NCBI RefSeq assembly: GCF_015767275.1
Contig: NZ_JADWMY010000007.1
Coordinates: 62,001-126,000 of the forward strand
DNA: 64,000 bases
Reading direction: 5' to 3'
Source: Herbaspirillum sp. AP02
Lineage (GTDB): Bacteria > Pseudomonadota > Gammaproteobacteria > Burkholderiales > Burkholderiaceae_D
The translations under genes were made by a program, and so were the position numbers. Position 1 is the first letter of the stretch. Every line of letters starts with the position of its first letter. Below the pieces are notes generated by a model. That model searched no databases, was not told the DNA's origin, and saw nothing but the letters and a program-made list of their open reading frames with translations. Below are positions 28,059 to 37,357 of the stretch, piece by piece.

Positions 28059-29000
28059 ATGCCCTACGATCTTTCGGACAAGCTCGTCATCGGAATTTCC
28101 TCCCGCGCCCTGTTCGACCTGGAGGTGGAAAACGCCATCTATGACGAACAAGGGGTAGACACCTACGCCGACTACCAGCGTGCCCACGAGAATGATCCTT
28201 TGCAACCGGGCACGGCCTTCCCGCTGGTCAAGGCGCTGCTGCGACTCAATGAACTGATTCCGGAACGACGCCTGGTAGAGGTGGTGGTGATCTCGCGCAA
28301 CACGCCCGATACCGGCCTGCGCGCATTCAATGCGATTGCCGCCCACAAGCTCGACATCAGCCGCGCCGCCTTCACCGGCGGCGGCCCGACCGCGCCTTAT
28401 CTGCAGGCGTTCAAGATCGACCTGTTCCTGTCCCGCGATACCGGAGATGTGCAGGAAGCCATCGATGCCGGCGTGGCGGCCGCGCAGCTGTATGCGGCGC
28501 CACTGGACTACAGCGCACCGGACAACCAGATCCGCATCGCCTTCGATGGCGACGCCGTGCTGTTTTCAGCGGAGTCCGAACGCATCTTTGCCGAGAAGGG
28601 ACTGGAGGCCTTTGCCCGCCACGAGCAGCGGCATCGCAAGAAGGCCATGAAGGAAGGCCCCTTCGCCAAGCTGCTGCTGGCCCTGTCGGCGATCCAGAAG
28701 CAGTTTCCGCCCAAGCAGTGTCCGGTGCGCATCGCCATCGTCACCGCCCGCAACAGCCCGGCGCACCAGCGCGTGATCCACACCCTGCGTACATGGAACG
28801 TGACGGTGGATGAGGCTTTCTTCCTCGGCGGACTGGGCAAGGCCGAGGTGTTGCAGGCCTTTGGCGCGCACATGTTCTTCGACGATCAGGAAGGGCATGT
28901 GCAGAAGGCGGCGGTGGTGGTGCCGTCGGGTCGCGTGCCGTACAAGGGCGGGACGCTGGAAGGGGCGCGAGTGGCGCGCCCTCGGGCGCCCAAGCCCTGA
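28059..29000 (+). CDS. Cytosolic 5'-nucleotidase (cN-I type)
   Basis: A 313-residue nucleotidase of the NT5C1/cN-I group, which dephosphorylates nucleoside monophosphates. Start at 28059 opens MPYDLSDKLVIGISSRALFDLE, the usual beginning of the family; an upstream in-frame ATG at 27999 lacks support. The haloacid-dehalogenase-type nucleophile motif is D163-G-D165 in RIAFDGDAVLFS, with VRIAIVTARNSPAHQRV as a downstream Thr motif and HMFFDDQEGHV as the acidic metal motif. It is divergent from the tetronate GntR gene. The 3' 722 bases are repeated at 31000-31721, on the far side of a chemoreceptor gene. This is the full-length copy. Release of nucleosides would fit the purine genes further on. 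Confidence 0.88.
   Translation: MPYDLSDKLVIGISSRALFDLEVENAIYDEQGVDTYADYQRAHENDPLQPGTAFPLVKALLRLNELIPERRLVEVVVISRNTPDTGLRAFNAIAAHKLDISRAAFTGGGPTAPYLQAFKIDLFLSRDTGDVQEAIDAGVAAAQLYAAPLDYSAPDNQIRIAFDGDAVLFSAESERIFAEKGLEAFARHEQRHRKKAMKEGPFAKLLLALSAIQKQFPPKQCPVRIAIVTARNSPAHQRVIHTLRTWNVTVDEAFFLGGLGKAEVLQAFGAHMFFDDQEGHVQKAAVVVPSGRVPYKGGTLEGARVARPRAPKP
28279..29000 (+). repeat. Direct repeat, left copy (nucleotidase 3' end)
   Basis: Aligns without gaps to 31000-31721 (offset 2721). The first 385 bases (28279-28663) are identical; the remaining 337 differ at roughly twenty positions, most densely in the last 30 bases before the stop. Confidence 0.95.
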
Positions 29001-29036
29001 GCCGGACGCACGGTGGTATCAGCTTGATCGGCCTAG

Positions 29037-29065
29037 CGCCATCTGCGACAGCAGTGCAGATGGCG
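29037..29065. terminator. Hairpin between the nucleotidase and chemoreceptor genes
   Basis: CGCCATCTGC (29037-29046) pairs perfectly with GCAGATGGCG (29056-29065). It lies between two convergent genes. No U-run follows on either strand, so termination strength is uncertain. Confidence 0.55.
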
Positions 29066-29088
29066 GTTGTGTCCTACAGGAAGAGTTT

Positions 29089-30720
29089 TCAACCCTGGTG
29101 CAGTGCCAGAGGATGCTCAAGCAGCGGCCGCTGATCGGGAGCATCCTCGATGGTCGTTACTAGCACTGCGTCGGGAGCCACCTTGAAGATCGATACCGAG
29201 CGTTTCAATCCGGTGGCCTGCTCGGCCAGCGATTGTGCCGCCGCCGTCACTTCCTCGACCAGTGCCGCGTTTTGTTGCGTCACTTCGTCCAACTGGCTAA
29301 TCGCCTGGTTGATCTGTTCGATGCCACGGCTCTGCTCCACCGAAGCGGAGCTGATCTCGGTCACCAGGTCCGAGGTGCGCTGAATGGCCGTATTGACTTC
29401 TTGCATGGCCTTCCCGACGGCACTGGCCTGGGTCGACCCCGCATTAACGATGGAGAGAGAATCCTCGATCAGTTTCTTGATTTCCTTGGCCGCCGATGCC
29501 GTGCGCTGGGCCAAGTTGCGGACTTCGACCGCCACCACCGCGAAGCCACGACCTTGCTCGCCGGCGCGGGCTGCTTCCACTGCAGCATTCAAGGCAAGGA
29601 TGTTGGTCTGGAAGGCGACTCCTTCGATCATATTGGTGATCTCGGATATCTGTGCGGAGCTATGCGTGATCTTGCTCATGGTCTGGATCATTGCATCCAC
29701 TGTCTCGCCCCCCTGGGCGACCGCCGTGCGTGCACCGGTCGCCAACACACTGGCCTGCCGCGCTGCATTGGCATTCTGCTGAACCGTTGAGGTCAGCTGG
29801 TTCATGCTGGCCGCGGTCTCTTCGATGGAGGCGGCCTGCTCTTCCGTACGGGATGAAAGATCAAGATTGCCCGAAGCGATTTGATCCGATGCGCTGGCAA
29901 TGGCATCGGTACGCAGGCGGACATCGGAGACGACTGTAATCAGACCACTGTTCATTTTCTTCAGAGCCTGCATCAGTTGGCCCGTTTCATCACGTGTCGT
30001 GACTTCAATCACTGCCGTCAGGTCACACTCCGCCACGGTAGTGGCAGTACCAATAGCCCTGGCCAGCGGACGCACAATGATGCGGGCGAGGATCACTGCC
30101 AGTGCCAGGCTCAGCGAGACGCCGGCCGTCAACAAGGCCAGCACGCGAACCCTTGCGCCCTCGGAAATCCGGTCGCCGTTAGCGCTGGCAGTTTGCGCAC
30201 CCTTGGCATTCAGATCAACCAGTTTCTGCAAGATATCGCCCGCAAGGTCATAGACTCGCTGGGACGACCCGAGGAGCAGCGCCTGTGCTTCCGCATTATG
30301 GTTTTCGCGCGACAAGGCGATGGCCTTTTTGCTTTCGATTTGATACTGATCCCAGCTCAGTTTGAATTGGTCGTAGAGCGCCTGCTCCTCCGGGGAGGAG
30401 ATCAGCTTGACGTATTCGCTCCGGTTCTTTTCAAACTTCGACATCACTTCGCTCATGATCTTCTCCTGCTTGTCCATTTCCGGTTCTGTGACCGACAAGA
30501 CGTGCAGCAGCTCGGCAATACGCAAATCGGAGGCATTGGTATTCATGTCCGAAGTGAGGCGCACACTCGGCAGCCAATTGCTATCTATCTCCGTCGATAT
30601 CTGATTGACGGCGTCGAGTTGAATCAACGCATACCCACCCACCATGACCGTCAACAGGATGCTCATCGAAAACGAAATGACGAGCTTGAACGAGATATTC
30701 AGATTACGAAACCATTGCAT
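29089..30720 (-). CDS. Methyl-accepting chemotaxis protein
   Basis: A 543-residue membrane chemoreceptor. Helix 1 spans about 10-32, a four-helix-bundle periplasmic sensor follows (about 35-190, with [18 protein letters not shown], as in Tsr/Tar-like 4HB_MCP domains), then helix 2 (about 190-212), a HAMP domain (about 213-265) and the long signalling coiled coil. The CheA/CheW-contact tip is intact: [21 protein letters not shown]. Methylation-site-like Glu/Gln pairs occur in [18 protein letters not shown]. The C-terminus lacks the NWETF pentapeptide that tethers CheR. It lies inside the interval bounded by the nucleotidase duplication; the ligand cannot be read. Confidence 0.93.
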   Translation of the reverse strand: MQWFRNLNISFKLVISFSMSILLTVMVGGYALIQLDAVNQISTEIDSNWLPSVRLTSDMNTNASDLRIAELLHVLSVTEPEMDKQEKIMSEVMSKFEKNRSEYVKLISSPEEQALYDQFKLSWDQYQIESKKAIALSRENHNAEAQALLLGSSQRVYDLAGDILQKLVDLNAKGAQTASANGDRISEGARVRVLALLTAGVSLSLALAVILARIIVRPLARAIGTATTVAECDLTAVIEVTTRDETGQLMQALKKMNSGLITVVSDVRLRTDAIASASDQIASGNLDLSSRTEEQAASIEETAASMNQLTSTVQQNANAARQASVLATGARTAVAQGGETVDAMIQTMSKITHSSAQISEITNMIEGVAFQTNILALNAAVEAARAGEQGRGFAVVAVEVRNLAQRTASAAKEIKKLIEDSLSIVNAGSTQASAVGKAMQEVNTAIQRTSDLVTEISSASVEQSRGIEQINQAISQLDEVTQQNAALVEEVTAAAQSLAEQATGLKRSVSIFKVAPDAVLVTTIEDAPDQRPLLEHPLALHQG

Positions 30721-30992
30721 GATAGGAGCGCCACGATTGAGATTGCTGGGTTAATGGGTGAAGGCCAATAGAAGGCGCAACATGACCTGGCAGGAAACCT
30801 TGAGGTGCGGCAAATTCTCAGCGCCGACTACTAAGGACTGTCTTCAAAGCGAAGAAAGGGACAGTAAAGTTGTTATTTGACTCAACCACGGGCATGACTC
30901 AGAACGAGTATTTCCACTTATTGATGGAATTATGAACGACATTTCATTAAAAATATGAAAAATATACAAAAAATGCAAATAATAAAATTCTC

Positions 30993-31721
30993 ATGCATCA
31001 GGTGGTGGTGATCTCGCGCAACACGCCCGATACCGGCCTGCGCGCATTCAATGCGATTGCCGCCCACAAGCTCGACATCAGCCGCGCCGCCTTCACCGGC
31101 GGCGGCCCGACCGCGCCTTATCTGCAGGCGTTCAAGATCGACCTGTTCCTGTCCCGCGATACCGGAGATGTGCAGGAAGCCATCGATGCCGGCGTGGCGG
31201 CCGCGCAGCTGTATGCGGCGCCACTGGACTACAGCGCACCGGACAACCAGATCCGCATCGCCTTCGATGGCGACGCCGTGCTGTTTTCAGCGGAGTCCGA
31301 ACGCATCTTTGCCGAGAAGGGACTGGAGGCCTTTGCCCGCCACGAGCAGCGGCATCGCAAGAAGGCCATGAAGGAAGGCCCCTTTGCCAAGCTGCTGCTG
31401 GCCCTGTCGGCGATCCAGAAACAGTTTCCGCCCAAGCAGTGTCCGGTGCGCATCGCCATCGTCACCGCCCGCAACAGCCCGGCGCACCAGCGCGTGATCC
31501 ACACCCTGCGTACCTGGAACGTGACGGTGGATGAGGCTTTCTTCCTCGACGGACTGGGCAAGGCCGAGGTATTGCAGGCCTTTGGCGCGCACATGTTCTT
31601 CGATGACCAGGAAGGGCATGTGCAAAAGGCGGCGGTGGTGGTGCCGTCAGGACGCGTGCCTTACAAGGGCGGGACGCTGGAGGGGGTGCGAGTGGCGCGA
31701 GGACGGGGCACCAAGGGCTGA
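30993..31721 (+). pseudogene. Truncated second copy of the 5'-nucleotidase gene
   Basis: Open for 242 residues but missing the first 73 residues of the intact gene, including the GISSRALFDLE strand that builds the nucleotidase core. Homology to the full copy begins abruptly at base 31000, three residues inside the frame, just after an AT-rich segment. The nucleotidase DGD, TARNSP and FFDDQEGH motifs are retained. Neither the ATG at 30993 nor its surroundings has a clear ribosome site. The 5' half is identical to the full copy and the 3' half has drifted, changing a few residues (for example GGLGK to DGLGK). I read it as a remnant, although expression cannot be excluded. Confidence 0.75.
31000..31721 (+). 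repeat. Direct repeat, right copy (nucleotidase remnant)
   Basis: Second member of the 722-bp direct repeat. The left boundary with unique sequence is at 30999/31000; similarity ends at the stop codon, beyond which the two copies share nothing visible. Confidence 0.95.
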
Positions 31722-31828
31722 GGTGAGACTTGATGCGGGCGGAGACAAACCCTTCTGCCGCATTCACCCGGTCACACATCGCCGGGCCATGGCAACCTGT
31801 GCGACACGGCATGGCTTTTTCAACGTCC

Positions 31829-32713
31829 CTAGGGCCTCATCTCGCGCACTATCCTTTCGGCATCACGGCCGGGAGGACTGCCGAACTCACGTGCGTATTC
31901 CCGGCTGAACTGGGTCGCACTCTCGTAGCCGACTTCATGGGCGGCGGCGCTGACGTTATAGCGTGCGGCCACCAGCAGGGTACGGGCCTGCAACAGACGG
32001 ATCTGCTTCTGGTATTGCAGCGGGCTCATCGCGGTAACCGCCTTGAAATGGCGATGGAAGGCAGACAGGCTCATGGCCACGCCACCGGCCAGCTCGTCGA
32101 TGCGCAGGGGTTGCGCATAGTCGCGGCGTATTCTCTGGATTGCTGCATTGACCCGTGCCAGCGCGCTGTCGGGCAGGGCGATGTCGCGCAGCATCCCGCC
32201 CATCGGGCCTTGCAGGACACGATAGAGAATTTCGCGTTCATACACGGGGGCCAGCGCGGCAATGTCGGCAGGATGTCCCATGAGGTGCAACATCCTGATC
32301 CAGGCGTCGAGCAGTTCCGGCGTCACCGATGCCACCGAAAAACCGGCTGAGTTTTTTGGTCGCCCGATATGGTCCGGCAGGTCGCCCAGCAACTTGACGA
32401 TGATGCCGGGGTCCAGCGTCAGGCTCACCGCAAGATAGGGATTCCCCTGTGCATCCGGATGGACAGACCCGGCCGCTGGCAGGTCTACCGACATCACGAA
32501 ATAGGTCGCGGGATCGTAATGCAGGGTGCTGCCACCGACGGTCATGGATTTGCTGCCGCGCAGGATCAGGTTGACCATGGGATCGTAGACGGCGGCCAGC
32601 TGGTGCTGGGGAATCTCCCCCTGCACCATGGCCACACGCGCAATGCCGGTCTCGGTGCGCCGGTTCTCGGCCCCTGCGGCGAGCTGGCGTAGTTCGTTCA
32701 ATTGATCTTCCAT
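31829..32713 (-). CDS. AraC-family regulator (AraC_N type)
   Basis: About 294 residues from the ATG at 32713 (MEDQLNELRQLAAG); the frame is open 26 codons further but those are Pro-rich and unlike the family. The N-terminal cupin-like domain (about 20-170, MVNLILRGSKSMTVGGSTLHYDPATYFVMSVDLPAAG) is the AraC_N/DUF type found in regulators of alcohol or aldehyde metabolism. The C-terminal pair of helix-turn-helices runs about 190-290 (LAGGVAMSLSAFHRHFKAVTAMSPLQYQK and VSAAAHEVGYESATQFSREYAREFG). It is divergent from the VOC/monooxygenase-like pair across 148 bases and probably controls it. Confidence 0.88.
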   Translation of the reverse strand: MEDQLNELRQLAAGAENRRTETGIARVAMVQGEIPQHQLAAVYDPMVNLILRGSKSMTVGGSTLHYDPATYFVMSVDLPAAGSVHPDAQGNPYLAVSLTLDPGIIVKLLGDLPDHIGRPKNSAGFSVASVTPELLDAWIRMLHLMGHPADIAALAPVYEREILYRVLQGPMGGMLRDIALPDSALARVNAAIQRIRRDYAQPLRIDELAGGVAMSLSAFHRHFKAVTAMSPLQYQKQIRLLQARTLLVAARYNVSAAAHEVGYESATQFSREYAREFGSPPGRDAERIVREMRP

Positions 32714-32861
32714 CTGCACATTAGAACCGGGATGACGGCACGCCGGCAATGGAAAAGCAGAAATAGGCAGGCTTGAGGCAGGAACCGGCAAGGCGAGTCT
32801 CCGCCTGAGTGGCTAAGCTGGAGGCTCCCGACAAACCTTGGTTCACGAAAGAAACCACGCC

Positions 32862-33266
32862 ATGCTGGATCACCTATTTCTGTCGGTCAGCGACCTTGAA
32901 CGCTCGATCTCCTTCTACACGGCGACCCTGGCGCCACTGGGCATCACTGCACGCCATGACTATGACGGCAAGGATGGTCCGCCAGGACACCCTGACCTGA
33001 AAGGCTTCGGCGCCCATGGGCGCATGTTCTTCTGGTTACGCGAGGGCAAGGTAGAAGGACAGGCCGCCCACGTCGGCTTTGTCGCCAATAGCTGTGATGA
33101 AGTACAGGCAGCCTATGCGGCGGCAATGGCCGCCGGTGCTACCGACAATGGCGCGCCGGCAACACGCACCTATTACGATCCACGCTACTACGCTGCCAAT
33201 GTGCTGGACCCGGATGGCTACAGCCTGGAGTTCGTCTACAAGAGCTGGCAACACCCGGAGGCATGA
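32862..33266 (+). CDS. VOC-family (glyoxalase/dioxygenase superfamily) protein
   Basis: A 134-residue protein with the two beta-alpha-beta-beta-beta units of the vicinal oxygen chelate fold: MLDHLFLSVSDLERSISFYTATLAPLG at the start and YAANVLDPDGYSLEFVYK at the end. Potential metal ligands are His4 and the closing Glu in LEF. Start chosen at the ATG 32862; a TTG eight codons upstream is also open. It overlaps the next gene by four bases. The reaction is unknown; lactoylglutathione-lyase-like, fosfomycin-type or dioxygenase activities are all possible in this fold. Confidence 0.85.
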   Translation: MLDHLFLSVSDLERSISFYTATLAPLGITARHDYDGKDGPPGHPDLKGFGAHGRMFFWLREGKVEGQAAHVGFVANSCDEVQAAYAAAMAAGATDNGAPATRTYYDPRYYAANVLDPDGYSLEFVYKSWQHPEA

Positions 33267-33577
33267 TGGCGCAGGCAATCGAGATCACGCGCTTTCACCT
33301 CGCAGCTGGCGTGACGATGAAGCAATTCATCGCGGCCAATGCCGATGTCGACGAATGGCTCAGGCAACAGCCGGGATTCATCCTGCGGCGCATCTGTGTG
33401 CAGGACGACGGGATGGTCGTCGACATGCTCCTGTGGACCTCTGTCGCTAACGGCCAGCGGGCGGCCCGGGGCATCGTCACCGAGCTGGCCGGTTCACCCG
33501 TGCATGCCGCCATCGACCATGCCACTGTAGACTGGTCAGTCAGGTCTTGTCAGCATGCCGTCGATGCCGTGGACTAG
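33263..33577 (+). CDS. Small dimeric alpha/beta-barrel protein (monooxygenase-like)
   Basis: A 104-residue protein translated from an ATGATG overlapping the VOC stop, with GGAGG before it. The pattern EITRFHLAAGVTMKQFIAANADVDEWLRQQPGFILRRICVQDDGMVVDMLLWTS matches the ferredoxin-like fold of antibiotic-biosynthesis-monooxygenase-like and related stress-response barrels. No catalytic residues are certain. Coupling to the VOC gene suggests they act in the same small-molecule detoxification or modification, under the divergent AraC regulator. Confidence 0.65.
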   Translation: MMAQAIEITRFHLAAGVTMKQFIAANADVDEWLRQQPGFILRRICVQDDGMVVDMLLWTSVANGQRAARGIVTELAGSPVHAAIDHATVDWSVRSCQHAVDAVD

Positions 33578-33579
33578 CG

Positions 33580-34791
33580 TCAAGGAGAGGCGATCACCCG
33601 GCCCGGCTTGCCGGCCAGCCATCCCAGCATCCCCATGAGTACCGCACCGGCCGCGCACAAGGCCAGCACCACGGTCCACTGACCGCTGGCATCGTGCAGA
33701 CGACCCATGAGAATAGGGCCGGCGGCGGCCAGCAGGTAACCCACGCTTTGCGCCATCGCCGACAGGGCGGCGGCCTGGGATGGCGTCGAGACGCGCGTGC
33801 CGACGAAGGCCAGGCCCAGGATCAGCACCGCACCGGTGCCGAAGCCAAACAGCGGCACCCAGACAATCGAGGCCTGCGGCCAGGCAATCAGGCCGACCAG
33901 GCTCAGCGCGGTGGCGGCCGACATGCCCACCGCGACCGGACGATGGTCGCGGATGCGTCCACCCAGCGGTATCAGCAGCAAACCCGGCAAGGCCGAGGCC
34001 AGTTGCATCAGACCATGCAGGTTGCCGGCCTCGACCGCGCTATGACCATTGGCCGCGAGTATCGAAGGCAGCCAGGCGGTGACCACGTAATACACCAGCG
34101 AATTGGTACCGAGGAAAAAGGTCACCTGCCAGGCCAGCGGCTGGCGCCACATGGACGCAGCGCGGGCCGGCATCGCAGCGGGGCGGGTGGCGCGGCGCAA
34201 CTGGGGCAGCCAGACCAGGATCGCCACCAGCGGCAGCACGATGAAGGTCGCCAGCGCCCATGACCAGCCCAGGGTGCCGGCCAGCGGCACCGCACACACC
34301 GAGCCCAGCGCCGAGGCGCCGCCCATGGTCAGGGCATAGATCGCGGTCATGCGCGTGAGCTGGTCGGGGAAGTCACGCTTGAGCAGGCTGGGCAGGAGGA
34401 CATTGCCGCCGGCGATGCCACAGCCGATGATGCAGGTCCCCACCAACAGCGCGGCCATCGACCCGGTCGAGCGCAACACGATGCCGGCAGCGATCAGCAG
34501 CAAGGCCAGCAACAGGGCGCGTTCCAGCCCCAGGCTTCGGGCCAGCCGCGCGGCCGGTGGCGAAATGAGCGCAAAGCACAGCAGGGGCAAGGTCAGCATC
34601 AGTCCGGCCGCCCCTGCCGAGAGCGCAAAGGTCTGCTGCAACAGTTCCATGACCGGCCCGACGGCCGTGACCGGGGCGCGCAGGTTGGCGGCGATCAGCA
34701 GGATGCCGGCCACCAGCCACAGGCGAGCAGCGCGGCGGACAGCCGGCGGCGCGGCGGCTGGGGAGGAAGAATCGGTGTCGGTAGCGTGCAT
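33580..34791 (-). CDS. MFS transporter of the CynX/NimT family
   Basis: About 403 residues, 12 helices, from the ATG at 34791 (MHATDTDSSSP); an earlier ATG adds 17 residues of unlikely sequence. LLIAANLRAPVTAVGPVMELLQ at the first helix and GAAGLMLTLPLLCFALISPPAARLAR are typical of the cyanate/2-nitroimidazole transporter group (CynX, YeaN/NimT). The gene is divergent from an AraC regulator, the same layout as E. coli nimT-nimR, where NimR represses the exporter. A role as an efflux pump for a nitroheterocycle or similar compound is plausible but untested. It is convergent with the preceding gene, only two bases apart. Confidence 0.85.
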   Translation of the reverse strand: MHATDTDSSSPAAAPPAVRRAARLWLVAGILLIAANLRAPVTAVGPVMELLQQTFALSAGAAGLMLTLPLLCFALISPPAARLARSLGLERALLLALLLIAAGIVLRSTGSMAALLVGTCIIGCGIAGGNVLLPSLLKRDFPDQLTRMTAIYALTMGGASALGSVCAVPLAGTLGWSWALATFIVLPLVAILVWLPQLRRATRPAAMPARAASMWRQPLAWQVTFFLGTNSLVYYVVTAWLPSILAANGHSAVEAGNLHGLMQLASALPGLLLIPLGGRIRDHRPVAVGMSAATALSLVGLIAWPQASIVWVPLFGFGTGAVLILGLAFVGTRVSTPSQAAALSAMAQSVGYLLAAAGPILMGRLHDASGQWTVVLALCAAGAVLMGMLGWLAGKPGRVIASP

Positions 34792-34916
34792 GGCGGCGAG
34801 CGGGAAGGTGACGCGGAAAGATGAAGCGCCAAGCTTAGCCAATCGCGGTGTGGATGTATTTGGCTACAATGCCAGGATATTGCTAAAAACGGTCAACCCA
34901 CCTGCCCTGCCGCCGT

Positions 34917-35813
34917 ATGACCTCTCGTATGCCCACGCTCTACGCCAGCCTCGTCGAACACGATCCGGACCGCCTGGCCGCTGCCGTGACGGCGTTGCGC
35001 GTGCATACCAACGAGAGTGAGCGGGAAACGCCCTTCCACAGCCATCGCAAGGGCCAGTTGGTGGTGGCGCTGCACGGCGCGGTCACCTGCGAGACGGCGC
35101 AGGGGATGTGGATCGTGCCACCGCAATCGGCGGTCTGGATTCCGGCCGGGGTGCCGCACAGCAACCGGGTCACGCTGGATGGTCAATTGTGCTTCCTGTT
35201 CATCGACCCCGAGGCGGCGCGCATGCCCGCCGCCTGCTGCACACTGGCACTGACGCCCCTGCTGGTGCAGATGATCTGCCACCTGGCCGAGCAGGCGCAG
35301 GATTATGCCCCCCATGAACGCACCGCGCGCCTGGCGGCGGTGCTGGTGGAAGAACTGGAGCACAGCCAGCGCCAGGCCCTGCCCGCGTACCTGCCGCCGC
35401 ATCTGCCCATGCCCCAGCATTCGCGCCTGCGCGAGATCGCCCGACGCCTGGCCGAACAGCCGGCCGACCGCAGTACCGTGGCCGAGTGGGGCCAGCGCCA
35501 CGCCATGAGCGAACGCAGCTTTGCGCGCTTCGTCCAGGCCGAGACCGGTATGAGCTTTGGCCGCTGGCGGCGCCAGATCCACCTGATGGTGGCGCTGCAG
35601 CGCCTGGCTTCGGGCAGTTCGGTGCAACGCGTCTCGCAGGATCTGGGCTATGACTCGGTGAGCGCCTTCATCACCATGTTCAAGAAGACCCTGGGCAAGC
35701 CGCCGGCGCGCTACATGGCGCAGCGCCAGGCGCATGTGCCGCCGCCGTCGCCCCCGCTGCCGACGGCCCCCTACTTCCAACCGAAACGGACCCCCTCATG
35801 GAAACCGAACTGA
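34917..35813 (+). CDS. AraC-family regulator (NimR-like)
   Basis: A 298-residue regulator. The N-terminal cupin (about 30-110) reads TPFHSHRKGQLVVALHGAVTCETAQGMWIVPPQSAVWIPAGVPHSN, the classic metal-free AraC-binding cupin with conserved His residues. The C-terminal helix-turn-helix pair (about 165-270) includes WGQRHAMSERSFARFVQAETGMSFGRWRRQIHLMVALQRLASG and VSQDLGYDSVSAFITMFKKTLGKPPARYM. It is divergent from the CynX/NimT-type transporter with 125 bases between, so local repression is likely. The 3' end overlaps the start of the CYTH-CHAD gene by 16 bases. Confidence 0.88.
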   Translation: MTSRMPTLYASLVEHDPDRLAAAVTALRVHTNESERETPFHSHRKGQLVVALHGAVTCETAQGMWIVPPQSAVWIPAGVPHSNRVTLDGQLCFLFIDPEAARMPAACCTLALTPLLVQMICHLAEQAQDYAPHERTARLAAVLVEELEHSQRQALPAYLPPHLPMPQHSRLREIARRLAEQPADRSTVAEWGQRHAMSERSFARFVQAETGMSFGRWRRQIHLMVALQRLASGSSVQRVSQDLGYDSVSAFITMFKKTLGKPPARYMAQRQAHVPPPSPPLPTAPYFQPKRTPSWKPN

Positions 35814-37357
35814 AACTGCTGCTCGCCCCGGAACATACCAAGGCCTTCATCCGCCATCCGCTGATCAAGCGCCATGCCCTGGCCGCACCGCGCATCAAGG
35901 ACCAGACCGGTACCTACTTCGATACCCCCGACCTGCTGCTGCGTGGTCACGATGCCGGCTTGCGGGTGCGCCGCACCGGCAGTGAATTCATCCAGACCCT
36001 CAAGGCCGGTGGCGGTGTGTCCGGCGGGCTGCATCAGCGCAACGAGTGGGAGTCGCAGGTGGCAGCGGAGATGCCCGACCTGTCCGTACTGCGTGCACTG
36101 GTCGCCCACGATGACGAGCGGGTCGCCAAGGTCCTGTCCAAGCAGGTCGCAACGCGTATCACGCCCATCTTCAGCACCCGCATCCAGCGCATGGTGTGGG
36201 ACCTGCGACTGAAAGACGGCACCGAAGTGGAATGCGTACTGGACCAGGGGACGGTGGAACACGGCACGCTGCAGTCGCCGGTGTGCGAGATCGAACTGGA
36301 GCTCAAGAGCGGTGACGTCAACGCCCTGTTCGACTTCGCGCTGCAATTGCTGCGGGACCTGCCCTTGCGCATCGGCATCCAGAGCAAGGCGCAGCGCGGC
36401 TATACGCTGTTCCATCAGGCGCGGCGCGGCGATGCGGCGCCAGTCTCTTCCGCCAGTCGCGCGACGGCGCTGCAACTGGCGCGCAAGATGCCGGTGGAAC
36501 AGGCCTTCCTCGCAGTGGTGGGCAATTGCGTGGCGCAGATCCAGGCCAACGACATTGCCGACCAGGACAGCGGCGACATCGAACGACTGCACCAGATGCG
36601 CGTAGGCCTGCGGCGCCTGCGTTCAGCCTTCAGCCTGTTCAGCGAAGTGATCGCCCTGCCCGCCGCACTGGAGCAGGAATTCGCCTGGATCGCCGAAGCC
36701 ATCGGCCATGCCCGCGACTGGGACGTGCTGGCCACGCAGACCCTGTCCACCCTGCCGGGCCTGGCCGCAGACAGCAACGCGGGGATTGATCTTGAGGCGG
36801 TACGCCACGCCGCCCTGATGCAGGCGCGCAAGCAACATGCGCAGGCGGTCGAGACCGTGGCCTCGCCGCGCTACACCGCACTGGTGCTGCAATTCAGTCG
36901 CTGGCTGCTGCAGGCCGGCTGGCGCACGACCGCCACGGGAGATACCCGGCAAGCCCTGGAGCAGCCCGTGGCACGCTTTTCCCGACAGCATCTGCGCCAG
37001 GATGAAAAGCGCCTGAACAAGCGCGGCGCGCACCTGGAAGAAAGTGACCGCGCCCGCCACCGCACCCGCATCGCCGCCAAGAAGATGCGCTATGACATCG
37101 AATTCTTCCTGGCCCTGTATGGCGAGAAGGAGAGTCGCCCCTATCTCAAGGCGCTGGCACGCCTGCAGGATCAGCTCGGCCTGCAGAACGACCTGGTCAT
37201 GGCCGACACCCTCTTGCAGCAACTGCAGCGCAAACAGGCCCGGCTGGCGCCCAGCGTTGCCTGGGTCCGCGGCTTCCTGAGCGGACATGCTGGGGATGGT
37301 CATGCGCGGACACGGCGCCTTTGGAAGAAATGGCAGGCGCAGGACTTGCCGAAGTGA
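35798..37357 (+). CDS. CYTH-CHAD protein (inorganic triphosphatase-like)
   Basis: A 519-residue protein. The N-terminal CYTH domain (1 to about 205) begins METELKLLL, whose ExExK motif (E2, E4, K6) binds triphosphate, followed by TYFDTPDLLLRGHDAGLRVRR and VCEIELELKSG. The C-terminal CHAD domain (about 220-505) is helical and rich in His and Arg, for example RLHQMRVGLRRLRSAFSLF and RTRIAAKKMRYDIEFFLALYG, forming a basic channel known to bind polyphosphate. E. coli YgiF has the same architecture and is an inorganic triphosphatase. Proteins of this kind localise to polyphosphate granules in some betaproteobacteria. Overlap with the AraC gene suggests co-transcription without a clear functional link. 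Confidence 0.92.
   Translation: METELKLLLAPEHTKAFIRHPLIKRHALAAPRIKDQTGTYFDTPDLLLRGHDAGLRVRRTGSEFIQTLKAGGGVSGGLHQRNEWESQVAAEMPDLSVLRALVAHDDERVAKVLSKQVATRITPIFSTRIQRMVWDLRLKDGTEVECVLDQGTVEHGTLQSPVCEIELELKSGDVNALFDFALQLLRDLPLRIGIQSKAQRGYTLFHQARRGDAAPVSSASRATALQLARKMPVEQAFLAVVGNCVAQIQANDIADQDSGDIERLHQMRVGLRRLRSAFSLFSEVIALPAALEQEFAWIAEAIGHARDWDVLATQTLSTLPGLAADSNAGIDLEAVRHAALMQARKQHAQAVETVASPRYTALVLQFSRWLLQAGWRTTATGDTRQALEQPVARFSRQHLRQDEKRLNKRGAHLEESDRARHRTRIAAKKMRYDIEFFLALYGEKESRPYLKALARLQDQLGLQNDLVMADTLLQQLQRKQARLAPSVAWVRGFLSGHAGDGHARTRRLWKKWQAQDLPK

Noticed and set aside
30993-31721. Treating the second nucleotidase copy as an intact gene
   Set aside because: It lacks the N-terminal 73 residues and begins abruptly at the duplication boundary without a ribosome site.
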